From Pantoea agglomerans (lineage in GTDB: Bacteria > Pseudomonadota > Gammaproteobacteria > Enterobacterales > Enterobacteriaceae), in contig NZ_CP083809.1 of assembly GCF_020149765.1 (NCBI RefSeq), positions 434,001 to 498,000 on the forward strand: a stretch of 64,000 nucleotides of DNA, given 5' to 3'. Below are positions 46,572 through 56,909 of the stretch, one piece after another. Every line of letters begins with the position of its first letter. Position 1 is the first letter of the stretch. A program made the position numbers and the translations under genes. The notes beneath the pieces were generated by a model. It had not been told where the DNA came from and ran no database searches. It saw only the letters and a program-made list of their open reading frames with translations.

Positions 46572-46718
46572 ATCGGCTCTCCTGCGGCAAATAGCGGCAG
46601 AGTAGCATGCAGGCGAGCGGGCGCAAGCGTCGGAAAGAAGGGGTATTTGATCCTGCGATCCGCCTTCCAATATAGTGATGACGCAACGGCGACTGGCTGA
46701 AAAAGGTGGAGAAGGCGC

Positions 46719-48407
46719 TTGAAAGGAAGTAAACACGCACTGAACTGGACCACGCTGCTGGTCGCAATCCCGGTAGGCGTCGCGGCGTCGCTGGTGACGC
46801 TGGCGTTTCGCGGCGTTATCGAGCTGATCAACCGCGTGCTGTTCAGCAGCGACAGTGAGATTACCGTGGCGATGCACGTCTGGCCGTGGATCTTCTGGCC
46901 GCTGCTGGTGGGCGCGGGCGGCGTGCTGGCGGGATTTTTTCTGCGCTACGCGGTGAGTATCGAGCAGCAGCAGACGGTTAAGACCGACTATCTGGAGGTC
47001 ATTAACGCGCGGCTCGATGCGGTGCCGACCCGTACCTCGCTGTTTCGCGCGCTCTCCTCTATCGCCAGCATCGGATCGGGCGCCTCTATCGGTAAAGAGG
47101 GGCCGATGGTGCAGCTCTCCGCGCTGTGCGGCAGCGTGCTGGGCCGCTGTATGCCCGCCGCACTCAACCTGAAAAACAGCGATGTGGTGGCGATGGCCGC
47201 CGCCGCAGGGCTCTCATCGGTCTACCACGCGCCGCTGGCGTCGGCGATCTTCGTCGCGGAAATCGCCTTCGGCATCTCGGCGCTGCAGCGTCTGATCCCG
47301 CTGGTCATCGCCTCTTCGGTCGCCGTGATGACCATGTGGTCGCTGGGCTTCCGCAACGCGCTCTATCCGCTGGCGGACGCCAGCTTTCAGATGGACCTCA
47401 GCAGCCTGCTGCTGACGGTGGTTATTGGCCTGGCGGCCGGGCTGGCGGGCTGGCTGCTGATTAAGCTTATCGCGCGCAGCAAAGCGCTGTTCAGTCATAT
47501 CCGTTCGCTGCCGCTGCGGCTGGGTGTCGGCGGCCTGGCGGTGGGGCTGCTGGCGCTGATCTCTACCGATATTCTGGGCAACGGCTATGAAGTGATCGTT
47601 AAAATCATGGCGGGCGACTATCTGCTGCCCGGCCTGCTGCTGCTGCTGGTGCTGAAGACGCTGGCGACCACCCTGTCGGTCGGCTCCAACGCGGTAGGCG
47701 GCCTGTTTACGCCGTCGCTGCTGATCGGCGCGCTGCTGGGCGTGGCGCTGGCGACGCTGGGCGCGGCGCTGCATCTGCCGCTCGGCAACGTGCTGCTTTA
47801 CGCGGCGATCGGTATGGCGGCGGTGCTGGCCGCGGTCAGCCAGGCGCCGCTGATGGCGATCCTGATGGTGCTGGAGATGACGCTCAACAGCTCGCTGCTC
47901 TTTCCGGTGATGATCGCCGCCGTGCTGGCGTCAATGGTGGTCTACCGCCTGCAGTCCGCCAGCACCTATCCGGTGGTCGGCAACCACTTTCACCGCTCGG
48001 AGGCGAAATATGACTTCGACAATATGCGCGTGGCGCAGCTGATTATTCCGGGAGCGGCGCTGCAGCCGCAGGAGTCGGTTGGGCAGGCGCTGGCGGTCAG
48101 CTCGCTGAAGCGCGAGCGCTACGTCTACGTTATCAACGCGGCGGGCGCCTTTCTCGGCGTGGTGTCGATCCACGATATCGCGCGCAAGGTGCTGGCGCAG
48201 GAGATCACGCTGGATTCGCCGGTCTCTACGGTAATGGACGATAACTTTCCCTTCGTCTACCAGAACCAGAGCATGCGCGAAGGCTGGGAGGCGTTCGCGC
48301 GCGTCACGCTGGAGCGCCTGCCGGTGCTGAATAATCCGCAGGAGAAGCGTTTCCTCGGCGCGCTGACCAAAACCAGCCTGATCCAGAAAGCGCAGGAGTT
48401 CCTTTAG
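46719..48407 (+). CDS. ClC-type voltage-gated chloride channel/antiporter (ClcB-like)
   Basis: A 562-residue ClC-family protein with the usual 18-helix core and a C-terminal CBS pair (about 430-562). Selectivity motifs are GSGASIGKEGP, with the gating glutamate present in GKEGP, and GGLFTPSL. The glutamate suggests H+/Cl- exchange or gated conduction, possibly in acid resistance. The start is TTG with GGAGAAGG upstream. It overlaps ygjP convergently by 4 bases. It resembles ClcB but is longer because of the CBS domains. Confidence 0.88.
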   Translation: MKGSKHALNWTTLLVAIPVGVAASLVTLAFRGVIELINRVLFSSDSEITVAMHVWPWIFWPLLVGAGGVLAGFFLRYAVSIEQQQTVKTDYLEVINARLDAVPTRTSLFRALSSIASIGSGASIGKEGPMVQLSALCGSVLGRCMPAALNLKNSDVVAMAAAAGLSSVYHAPLASAIFVAEIAFGISALQRLIPLVIASSVAVMTMWSLGFRNALYPLADASFQMDLSSLLLTVVIGLAAGLAGWLLIKLIARSKALFSHIRSLPLRLGVGGLAVGLLALISTDILGNGYEVIVKIMAGDYLLPGLLLLLVLKTLATTLSVGSNAVGGLFTPSLLIGALLGVALATLGAALHLPLGNVLLYAAIGMAAVLAAVSQAPLMAILMVLEMTLNSSLLFPVMIAAVLASMVVYRLQSASTYPVVGNHFHRSEAKYDFDNMRVAQLIIPGAALQPQESVGQALAVSSLKRERYVYVINAAGAFLGVVSIHDIARKVLAQEITLDSPVSTVMDDNFPFVYQNQSMREGWEAFARVTLERLPVLNNPQEKRFLGALTKTSLIQKAQEFL

Positions 48408-48907
48408 GCGGCGTTGCCGCGCATCGCCTGATCCGTCATCCAGAGGCGGGCGTCGAACTCCAGCTGATGGTAGTCCGGCTCCATATGGCAGCAGAGCTGA
48501 TAGAACGCCTTGTCGTGCTCTTTCTCTTTCAGGTGCGCCAGCTCGTGTACCACGATCATGCGCAGAAAGGGCTCGGGGGCGAGGCGGAAAAAGGTCGAGA
48601 CGCGGATCTCCGCTTTGGCCTTAAGCTTGCCGCCCTGAACGCGCGATACCGCCGTATGCAGGCCGAGCGCGTGCTTCATCACCTTGATTTTATTGTCCCA
48701 GAGCACTTTATTGATGGGCGGAGCGTTGCGCATAAAGCGATTTTTTAGCGCCTGGGTATAGTCGTATAACGCTTTATCGCTAACGATATCGTGGGTGTCG
48801 GGATAGCGCTGCTGCAAAAAAGCGCCAAGTTTTTCATTGTCGATCAGCGTCTGCACCTGCTGAAGGATGTTCTCAGGATAACCCTGCAGATAGATAAGTG
48901 AGGACAT
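48404..48907 (-). CDS. ygjP: YgjP-like metal-dependent peptidase-fold protein
   Basis: A 167-residue DUF45/WLM-type protein with a zincin motif HELAHLKEKEH and a downstream Glu/His segment. It is almost colinear with E. coli YgjP (NAPPINKVLWDNKIKVMKHALGLHTAVSR). Reported YgjP/YfbR-type roles are not firm; it may be a protease or phosphatase-fold protein. The start at MSSLIYLQGYPE matches the family. It is divergent from rlmG. Confidence 0.9.
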   Translation of the reverse strand: MSSLIYLQGYPENILQQVQTLIDNEKLGAFLQQRYPDTHDIVSDKALYDYTQALKNRFMRNAPPINKVLWDNKIKVMKHALGLHTAVSRVQGGKLKAKAEIRVSTFFRLAPEPFLRMIVVHELAHLKEKEHDKAFYQLCCHMEPDYHQLEFDARLWMTDQAMRGNAA

Positions 48908-48988
48908 TAGGGATTCCCGGCGAAAGACAGTATACTGCGCCCCCTTTTTAGGGCGTAAAACAGCCAGATTGTACCAGCCGGAGAATTC

Positions 48989-50107
48989 ATGAGCCAACTT
49001 GAACTAGTGGATCGCACCCTGATCCTGCATCGTTTTCCGCAAATGCGTGAAGAGAGCCCGCTTCAGGCGTGGGACGCGGCGGATGAATATCTGCTGCAGC
49101 AGACGCTGCCGGAAGGGCCGATCCTGGTGTTCAACGACAGCTTCGGCGCGCTCACCTGCGCGCTTAACCCGCGTCCGGTCTGGCACGTCAGCGACTCCTG
49201 GCTCAGCCAGCAGGCGACGCGGCAAAACCTGCGCCTGAACGCGCTCGACGACGGCGAAGTGCATTTTCTCAGCAGCCTCGATCCGCTGCCCGCCGCGCCG
49301 GCGGCGGTGCTGATTAAGGTGCCGAAAACCCTGGCGCTGCTGGAGCAGCAGCTGCGCGCCCTGCGCGAAGTGGTGACCGCCGATACGGTGATCCTGGCGG
49401 CGGCGCGCGCCAAAGAGATCCACAACTCGACGCTGCAGCTGTTCGAGAAGATCCTCGGCGACACCCGTACCTCGCTGGCGTGGAAAAAAGCGCGTCTGAT
49501 CTATACCCAGTTCAGCGCACCGACGCTGGCACCGCAGGCATCGACCACCGTCTGGCCGCTGGACGGGACGCCGTACCAGATCCACAACCACGCCAACGTC
49601 TTCTCGCGCACCTCGCTGGATATCGGCGCACGCCTCTTTATGCAGCACCTGCCGGAAAATATCGAAGGCGAGATTGTCGATCTCGGCTGCGGCAACGGGG
49701 TGATCGGCCTGATGGCGCTGGAGAGCAATCCGCAGGCGGAGGTGCATTTTCTCGATGAGTCTTATATGGCGGTGGCGTCGAGCCAGCTTAACGTCGAGGT
49801 GAACCGGCCGCAGGATCTGGCGCGCTGCCAGTTTCGCTTCAACAACGTGCTGAGCGGCTACCCTTCAGACCGCCTGCATGCCGTGCTCTGCAACCCGCCG
49901 TTCCATCAGCAGCACGCCGTCACCGACCACCTGGCGTGGCAGATGTTCCGCGACGCCAAACGCTGCCTGCAGTACGGCGGCGAGCTGCGCATCGTCGGCA
50001 ACCGCCACCTCGACTATCACCACAAGCTGAAAAAACTGTTCGGCAACTGCACGCTGGTGGCTTCGAACCAGAAGTTCGTGGTGCTGCGCGCGGTAAAGAT
50101 GCGCTGA
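48989..50107 (+). CDS. rlmG: 23S rRNA (guanine-1835-N2)-methyltransferase RlmG
   Basis: A 372-residue SAM-dependent methyltransferase for m2G1835 of 23S rRNA. It is an RsmC-like tandem: a degenerate N-terminal domain and a catalytic C-terminal domain with SAM motif [13 protein letters not shown] and the NPPF motif (CNPPFHQQ) for exocyclic-amine methylation. GGAG precedes the ATG. It is tail-to-tail with fadH, with no gap. Confidence 0.95.
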   Translation: MSQLELVDRTLILHRFPQMREESPLQAWDAADEYLLQQTLPEGPILVFNDSFGALTCALNPRPVWHVSDSWLSQQATRQNLRLNALDDGEVHFLSSLDPLPAAPAAVLIKVPKTLALLEQQLRALREVVTADTVILAAARAKEIHNSTLQLFEKILGDTRTSLAWKKARLIYTQFSAPTLAPQASTTVWPLDGTPYQIHNHANVFSRTSLDIGARLFMQHLPENIEGEIVDLGCGNGVIGLMALESNPQAEVHFLDESYMAVASSQLNVEVNRPQDLARCQFRFNNVLSGYPSDRLHAVLCNPPFHQQHAVTDHLAWQMFRDAKRCLQYGGELRIVGNRHLDYHHKLKKLFGNCTLVASNQKFVVLRAVKMR

Positions 50108-52138
<2,031 letters not shown>

Positions 52139-52140
52139 TT

Positions 52141-52157
52141 AAGTGGTCGGATGAGTG
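52141..52157. promoter_or_regulatory. FadR-like operator upstream of fadH
   Basis: AAGTGGTCGGATGAGTG matches the FadR consensus AACTGGTCNGACNAGTT at 12 of 15 defined positions, just upstream of the fadH start, where a repressor would act. Confidence 0.45.
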
Positions 52158-52229
52158 TAATGTAGCTGCCGTGATGTTAAAAAAAAGTGAAAGTTTGCCG
52201 CGCTGTGAGGCGCATCAAAAAAGCAGGCC

Positions 52230-52943
52230 TTAGCTCTCCCGACGGCGTATCCATGAGAAGCGCGACTGGTAGCCGCTGTTGAAGTGGGTATTGCGGCGAT
52301 AGCTGGAGTCGGTTTCCGCCATGCAGTAGGTGCAAAAGCGCACGTTCTCTATATTAGCCGCCGGTACGCCCGCCGCGATCAGTCGCTCTGTCGCCAGCTG
52401 CGGCAGATCGAACCAGACGCCATTGCGGGTCGCCTTCGCCTGCGGCCTGACGGCGAGCGGATTCTGTGGCTGCTCGCGGCACCAGCAGGGCGACGCGGGG
52501 TTGGAGCGCGCAGGCGCGATAACGCCCAGCATCTCTTCGCCCAGCTCATAGCAGCAGGGCGCGATAGCCGGGCCGATAGCGACACAGAGGCTGTCGGGCG
52601 AGCTGCCCGCTTCACACAGCCTTGCTATGGCGCGCTCCAGCACGCCCGCCAGCGTGCCTTTCAGCCCGGCATGTACCGCCGCCACGCGCCGCTGCTGGGT
52701 ATCGGCGATCAGCACCGGCAGGCAGTCGGCGGTATAGACCGCGACCGGCCGGGTGCCCAGGCCAATAATCCCGTCCGACTCGCAGCTTTTTGGCGGCACG
52801 TTGGCCTCGTCATCCACCACCGTCGCGCTGTGGCGCTGATGGCCGTAGGCGACATTGTCGGGCGGCGCTTCCCCGGCGGGCTGAAAGGCATATTCCACCC
52901 ACTCCAGCGCATCGAGCAGGGCAGAGCGTACGCGGATTCCCAT
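52230..52943 (-). CDS. PgeF/YfiH-like (laccase-domain) protein
   Basis: A 237-residue member of the PgeF/YfiH (polyphenol oxidase/purine nucleoside phosphorylase fold) family. Conserved pieces are YTADCLPVLIAD, AAVHAGLKGTLAGVLE (HAGLKG instead of the usual HAGWRG), IGPAIAPCCYELG and the C-terminal CTYCMAETDSSYRR. The zinc-type ligands H and C are retained. It is divergent from E. coli YfiH and looks like a paralogue rather than the housekeeping copy. The start is set by AGAGGAG before ATG at 52943. Substrate is unknown: peptidoglycan quality control or nucleoside phosphorolysis are possibilities. Confidence 0.75.
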   Translation of the reverse strand: MGIRVRSALLDALEWVEYAFQPAGEAPPDNVAYGHQRHSATVVDDEANVPPKSCESDGIIGLGTRPVAVYTADCLPVLIADTQQRRVAAVHAGLKGTLAGVLERAIARLCEAGSSPDSLCVAIGPAIAPCCYELGEEMLGVIAPARSNPASPCWCREQPQNPLAVRPQAKATRNGVWFDLPQLATERLIAAGVPAANIENVRFCTYCMAETDSSYRRNTHFNSGYQSRFSWIRRRES

Positions 52944-53041
52944 ATGAATCTCCTCTGAGGCGTTTAGCTGCATTCAGCTTAGGTTAACTGCTACATTTTT
53001 AAAGCGTTACCTCTTCCCACTTTCGGCTTAAGGATAACAGG

Positions 53042-53851
53042 ATGAAAATAACCGCAACGCTGCTGACCAGCGGCCTGATGGCGCTGATGCTGTCGGGCTG
53101 CGCCCCGCAGTCGGCGCAACATGCGCAGCAGCAGCTCGGCCAGCAGTCGGTGCTGGCCCTTAACTGGTTCCAGCAGTCCGGCGAGTATCAGGCGCTGACG
53201 TGGCAGGCCTTTAACGGCGCGCGGCTGGCGTTTGACGCCGCGCCGTCGCTGACCGGCAAGCCCAAAGCGGTGATCGTCGATCTCGATGAAACCATGATCG
53301 ACAACAGCGCCTACAGCGCCTGGCAGGCGAAAAACGGCCAGCCGTTCAGCGCGCAAACCTGGTCAACATGGACTCAGGCGAAGCAGGCGCTGGCGGTGCC
53401 CGGCGCGGTCGATTTCGCCCGCTACGTTACCTCGCACGGCGGCACGCTCTTCTACGTGTCGAACCGCGACCAGAAGGATTTCGATGCTACCGTCGCCAAC
53501 CTGACGCAGCTTGGCTTCCCGCAGGTGACGCCGCAGACCGTGCGCCTCAGCACCGGCAGCTCAAACAAGCAGGCACGTTTCGACGCCATCAAAGCGGCGG
53601 GCTATAACGTGGTGCTCTACGTCGGCGATAACCTGAACGATTTTGGCGCGGCGACCTGGCATCAGGGCAACGCGCAGCGTCGCGCCTTTGTCAGCCAGAA
53701 CCACGCGCTGTTCGGCACTCAGTTTATCGTGTTGCCTAATCCGCTCTATGGCGACTGGGAGAGCGGCATGGCGGAAAACTACAACAAGCTGACGCCGCAG
53801 CAGCAGCTCTCAACGCGCGATGCGCAGCTGAAGGCGTGGAACGGTAAATAA
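53042..53851 (+). CDS. 5'-nucleotidase, lipoprotein e(P4)-type class C acid phosphatase
   Basis: A 269-residue lipoprotein of the HAD superfamily. The lipobox is LMLSGC (Cys20). Catalytic motif I is VIVDLDETMIDNS, motif II has FYVSNRDQ and motif IV has VGDNLNDFG. In Haemophilus the homologue dephosphorylates NMN and haem-associated nucleotides at the outer membrane so nucleosides can be taken up. It is divergent from the PgeF-like gene and followed by an intrinsic terminator. Confidence 0.88.
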   Translation: MKITATLLTSGLMALMLSGCAPQSAQHAQQQLGQQSVLALNWFQQSGEYQALTWQAFNGARLAFDAAPSLTGKPKAVIVDLDETMIDNSAYSAWQAKNGQPFSAQTWSTWTQAKQALAVPGAVDFARYVTSHGGTLFYVSNRDQKDFDATVANLTQLGFPQVTPQTVRLSTGSSNKQARFDAIKAAGYNVVLYVGDNLNDFGAATWHQGNAQRRAFVSQNHALFGTQFIVLPNPLYGDWESGMAENYNKLTPQQQLSTRDAQLKAWNGK

Positions 53852-53865
53852 TTCGTCAAGCGAAA

Positions 53866-53892
53866 GAGCCCACGTCGTCGGGCTCTGTTTTT
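53866..53892 (+). terminator. Intrinsic terminator after the e(P4)-type phosphatase gene
   Basis: Stem GAGCCC / GGGCTC with an 8-base loop and a TGTTTTT tail. Confidence 0.82.
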
Positions 53893-54435
53893 CTGACCGC
53901 CGCTATTTACGTTATTGGTAACTATATTCATGCAAACTAATTTAATTATCTCTTACTTTCAAAAGCACTTTTATTAAGTTTATTACGCTGCCTTTTTCGC
54001 TCGCAGCCAGTGGTAAACGCTATTGATTAAAAATGTAATTCGGACTTATCTGTATTAAAGTGCCGCTGGTAACTGAGCCTGCTTAACAGCGGGACACGCT
54101 AAAATGTCATTATTTGTCAGCCAAAAAGCCATTTTAAATAAGTGGTTATTTTAATGTGTTGATAGTTAGCTATTTTATATGAGTTTTTCATCCCATCTGA
54201 ATTAGCCCTGCTTAAATAGCTTTACCTGAAATTTACCTGAACTGAATTATTCCTTACAAAAATCGGGCTGTTCTGGTCTGAAAAGAAATTACGGGTGCGT
54301 AATTAAACATAAACGTCTATAAACAATTCCTGCCATCAACTGCATTATTCCTTTGACCCATATTGGTTAACTGTGAGCCGGTTCGCCACCTTGTTGGCCT
54401 GAATATGGGATCCCCGGTTGTTGAGAGAGATGATT
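53893..54435. promoter_or_regulatory. Long AT-rich gene-free leader before the carbonic anhydrase operon
   Basis: About 540 bases without a credible gene, far richer in A+T than the surrounding DNA. It contains short repeats: TTTACCTGAA twice in tandem near 54222-54241, and CCTGCTTAA at about 54078 and 54210. Promoter-like AT-rich hexamers are frequent. Such islands in a GC-rich chromosome usually carry complex promoters and silencing by H-NS. Function is inferred. Confidence 0.45.
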
Positions 54436-55056
54436 GTGACGACACTGAAACCTTTATTAGCGAAAAATCGCAGCTGGGCGCTGCAGCGCCGCGAGCGTAA
54501 CCCTGACTATTTTGAACAATACCTCCATCAACAAAAACCACACTCCCTCTGGATTGGCTGTTCAGACAGCCGCGTCCCGGCCGAGGTTCTGACCGGCTCG
54601 CACCCCGGCGAACTCTTCGTGCATCGCAATATCGCCAATATGGTGGTCGACGGCGATGACAACCTGATGAGCGTGCTGCAGTACGCCATCATCTATCTCG
54701 GCGTAAAGCGCATCGTGCTGTGCGGCCACTACGGCTGCGGCGGCGTCCAGGCGGCGCTTGATCTGCCGCGAAGCCCGCTGGCGCACGAAGATTCAGCGCT
54801 GGCGCGCCGTATCACCGCGCTGCGTCAGGCATTAGGAGAGGCGCTGCCGGACGAGCCGCAGCCAGCCGCGGAGACGCTGAACCGGCTGGTGGAGGTGAAC
54901 GTGCTGGCGCAGTTCGCCCGCCTCGCCGCCGCCGCGCCGGTGCGCGACGCATGGCGCGCGGGCCAGACGTTAGATCTGTTCGGCTGCGTTTACGATCTGC
55001 AGTCGGGCCACCTTAAAGAGTTAATCCAGCAATCAGCAGAGGAATCTTCGCCATGA
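54436..55056 (+). CDS. Beta-class carbonic anhydrase
   Basis: A 206-residue zinc enzyme that interconverts CO2 and bicarbonate. Zinc ligands and the Asp-Arg dyad are C42, D44, R46 (CSDSR), H98 and C101 (HYGC). With the GTG start at 54436 these numbers equal those of E. coli Can, and GAGAGA lies 6 bases upstream, so this start is chosen over ATG 54430 or TTG 54418. The C-terminus is shorter than Can. It overlaps the SulP gene by 4 bases, which strongly suggests a joint role in bicarbonate handling. Confidence 0.92.
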   Translation: MTTLKPLLAKNRSWALQRRERNPDYFEQYLHQQKPHSLWIGCSDSRVPAEVLTGSHPGELFVHRNIANMVVDGDDNLMSVLQYAIIYLGVKRIVLCGHYGCGGVQAALDLPRSPLAHEDSALARRITALRQALGEALPDEPQPAAETLNRLVEVNVLAQFARLAAAAPVRDAWRAGQTLDLFGCVYDLQSGHLKELIQQSAEESSP

Positions 55057-56528
55057 ATGTGAATACGCTTCGTCAGGATATTCCTGCCGGCCTGGTGGTT
55101 TTTCTGGTTGCGCTGCCGCTCTGCCTGGGCATTGCGCAGGCGAGCGGTCTGCCGCCGTTCGTCGGCCTGCTGACCGGGGTGATCGGCGGGCTGCTGGTCA
55201 CCGCCCTTAGCCCGTCGCGCTTTGCCGTCAGCGGCCCGGCGGCGGGTCTGGTGACGATTGTCGTCGCCTCGGTCGAGACGCTCGGCAGCTTCAGCGCTTT
55301 CCTTACCGCGCTGGTGCTGGCTGGCCTGATGCAGTGTGGCCTCGGCCTGCTGCGCGCCGGGCGGTTTATCTCGCTGGTGCCGGGCAGCGTGATTAAGGGC
55401 ATGCTGGCCGCTATCGGTATTTTGCTGATTATCCAGCAGATCCCGGTGGCGTTCGGTATTGAGGGCGATGCCGGCCTGGCTGGATTCGCCAGCGGGGCTA
55501 CGACCTTTTCCGCGCCCGCGATGCTGGTCGCTGGCGGCAGCCTGGCGATCCTCTGGCTGTGGACCACGCCGATGGTGAAGAAGGCGGGCGCACTGGGATG
55601 GATACCGGGGCCGCTGGTGGCGGTGCTGTTCGGCTGCGCCGCCACGGTTTTCGGCGGACGGCTGATGCCGGAGATGGCCGATCAGCTGTCGCGCATTGCG
55701 CTGCCGTCGTTCGACAGCTTCTCCGCGCTGACGGCGCAGATAGAGCGTCCGGCCTGGAACGCGTGGCAAAACCCGTCGGTCTGGGTGGTAGCGGTAACGC
55801 TGGCGCTGGTCGCCAGCCTGGAGACGCTGCTGAGCCAGGAGGCGCTGAAGAAGCTGCGCCCGCAAAACCCACCGCCGTCGCCCAATCGTGAGATGTTCGC
55901 GCAGGGGATCGGCAATCTCAGCGCCGGCCTGCTGGGCGCGATGCCGATTACGGCGGTGATCGTACGCAGTTCGGTGAACGTTAACACCGGCGCGCAGACC
56001 AAACTCTCTATTCTGATCCACGGCGTGCTGCTGCTGATCTGCGGGCTCTGGTTCAGCGATATGCTGAACGCCATTCCGCTGGCCAGCCTGGCGGCGGTGC
56101 TGATCTATACCGGCTATAAGCTGGCGACGCCGCAGCTGTTCGTGGAGCAGTTCCGCATGGGCGCGCAGCAGTACGTGCCGTTCCTCGCTACCATCGTCGG
56201 CATTATCGTCTTCGGCATGCTGATGGGCATCGGTATCGGTCTGGCGACGCAGATGCTCTACAGCCTGTATAAGAGCCACCGCAATGCGCTTCAGCTGACG
56301 CGCTACGACGATCACTATGTGCTGCGCTTTCAGCAGAATCTGACCTTTCTGCACAATCCGAAACTGCAGGGGCTGCTGGCGGAGATCCCGGAGAACAGCG
56401 TGGTGATCGTGGATCACGATAACGCTGAGTATCTGGATCCTGACGTGAAGGCGGTGCTGAAGGATTTCGGCGACAACGCGGATAAGCGCGGGATTCGCCT
56501 TAGCCAGTGGCCGGTCGCGGTGAAGTAA
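55053..56528 (+). CDS. SulP-family anion transporter, probable bicarbonate importer
   Basis: A 491-residue SulP/SLC26 protein. The transmembrane core covers about 1-400 (IPAGLVVFLVALPLCLGIAQ, SGPAAGLVTIVVASVETLG) and is followed by a short STAS-like C-terminal domain. Coupling to a carbonic anhydrase (ATGA overlap) points to bicarbonate as substrate, as in BicA-type systems. Sulfate or other anions remain possible. A terminator and a structured repeat follow. Confidence 0.85.
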   Translation: MNVNTLRQDIPAGLVVFLVALPLCLGIAQASGLPPFVGLLTGVIGGLLVTALSPSRFAVSGPAAGLVTIVVASVETLGSFSAFLTALVLAGLMQCGLGLLRAGRFISLVPGSVIKGMLAAIGILLIIQQIPVAFGIEGDAGLAGFASGATTFSAPAMLVAGGSLAILWLWTTPMVKKAGALGWIPGPLVAVLFGCAATVFGGRLMPEMADQLSRIALPSFDSFSALTAQIERPAWNAWQNPSVWVVAVTLALVASLETLLSQEALKKLRPQNPPPSPNREMFAQGIGNLSAGLLGAMPITAVIVRSSVNVNTGAQTKLSILIHGVLLLICGLWFSDMLNAIPLASLAAVLIYTGYKLATPQLFVEQFRMGAQQYVPFLATIVGIIVFGMLMGIGIGLATQMLYSLYKSHRNALQLTRYDDHYVLRFQQNLTFLHNPKLQGLLAEIPENSVVIVDHDNAEYLDPDVKAVLKDFGDNADKRGIRLSQWPVAVK

Positions 56529-56568
56529 CGCAGTTGCGCTTTTTCAGGCCGCACCGGCGTTCAACCAG

Positions 56569-56675
56569 GCGGGTGGCAGGGCACGAAGAGCAAAGCGTCC
56601 CGCAACAGGGATGTTGCGGGCCGAGCCGGCAAGGATGCCGCTTTTGCGTCTTTGCGATCGGGCCCTTCCACCCGC
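56569..56675 (+). repeat. Cloverleaf-like intergenic repeat, copy 3 (diverged)
   Basis: A 107-bp relative of the repeats at 42484 and 42671, in the same orientation. The outer arms GCGGGTGG / CCACCCGC and AGGGC / GCCCT and the inner hairpin CCCGCAACA / TGTTGCGGG are preserved by compensating base changes. GAGCAAAGCGTCCCGC and CTTTGCGATCGG are conserved in sequence. Confidence 0.78.
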
Positions 56676-56700
56676 CGTCGCACCCAGGCTGACCGCGCTA

Positions 56701-56731
56701 AAAATCGGATATCTCGGATAGCCGATTTTTT
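56701..56731 (+). terminator. Intrinsic terminator after the SulP gene and repeat
   Basis: AAAATCGG and CCGATTTT pair, with the inner TATC/GATA also paired, followed by a run of seven T. The gap from here to 56909 shows no further gene. Confidence 0.8.
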
Positions 56732-56909
56732 TATTTAAGGCATAATCTCTGCGCTGTAAGCCAGGCGGCGCAGCCCACATCGCGAGTAGCGCCGATCCCT
56801 GCCGTTTATTCACTGAATTGCCCGGGCGGCTGATGCGGTTTAATGGCGTGCGGCGAACGTCCGGGATGGGCAGGGAGCAGGCAATTTACAGGCTACAGGG
56901 TTTAAACCT

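Noticed and set aside
46572..46877. Upstream extension of ygjR by 102 codons
   Set aside because: The extra part is antisense to the ClC gene and unlike YgjR; a GTG with AGGAG at the right distance marks the real start.
54317..54541. 74-aa minus-strand frame across the carbonic anhydrase start
   Set aside because: It overlaps the conserved carbonic anhydrase N-terminus and has no ribosome site or recognisable domain.
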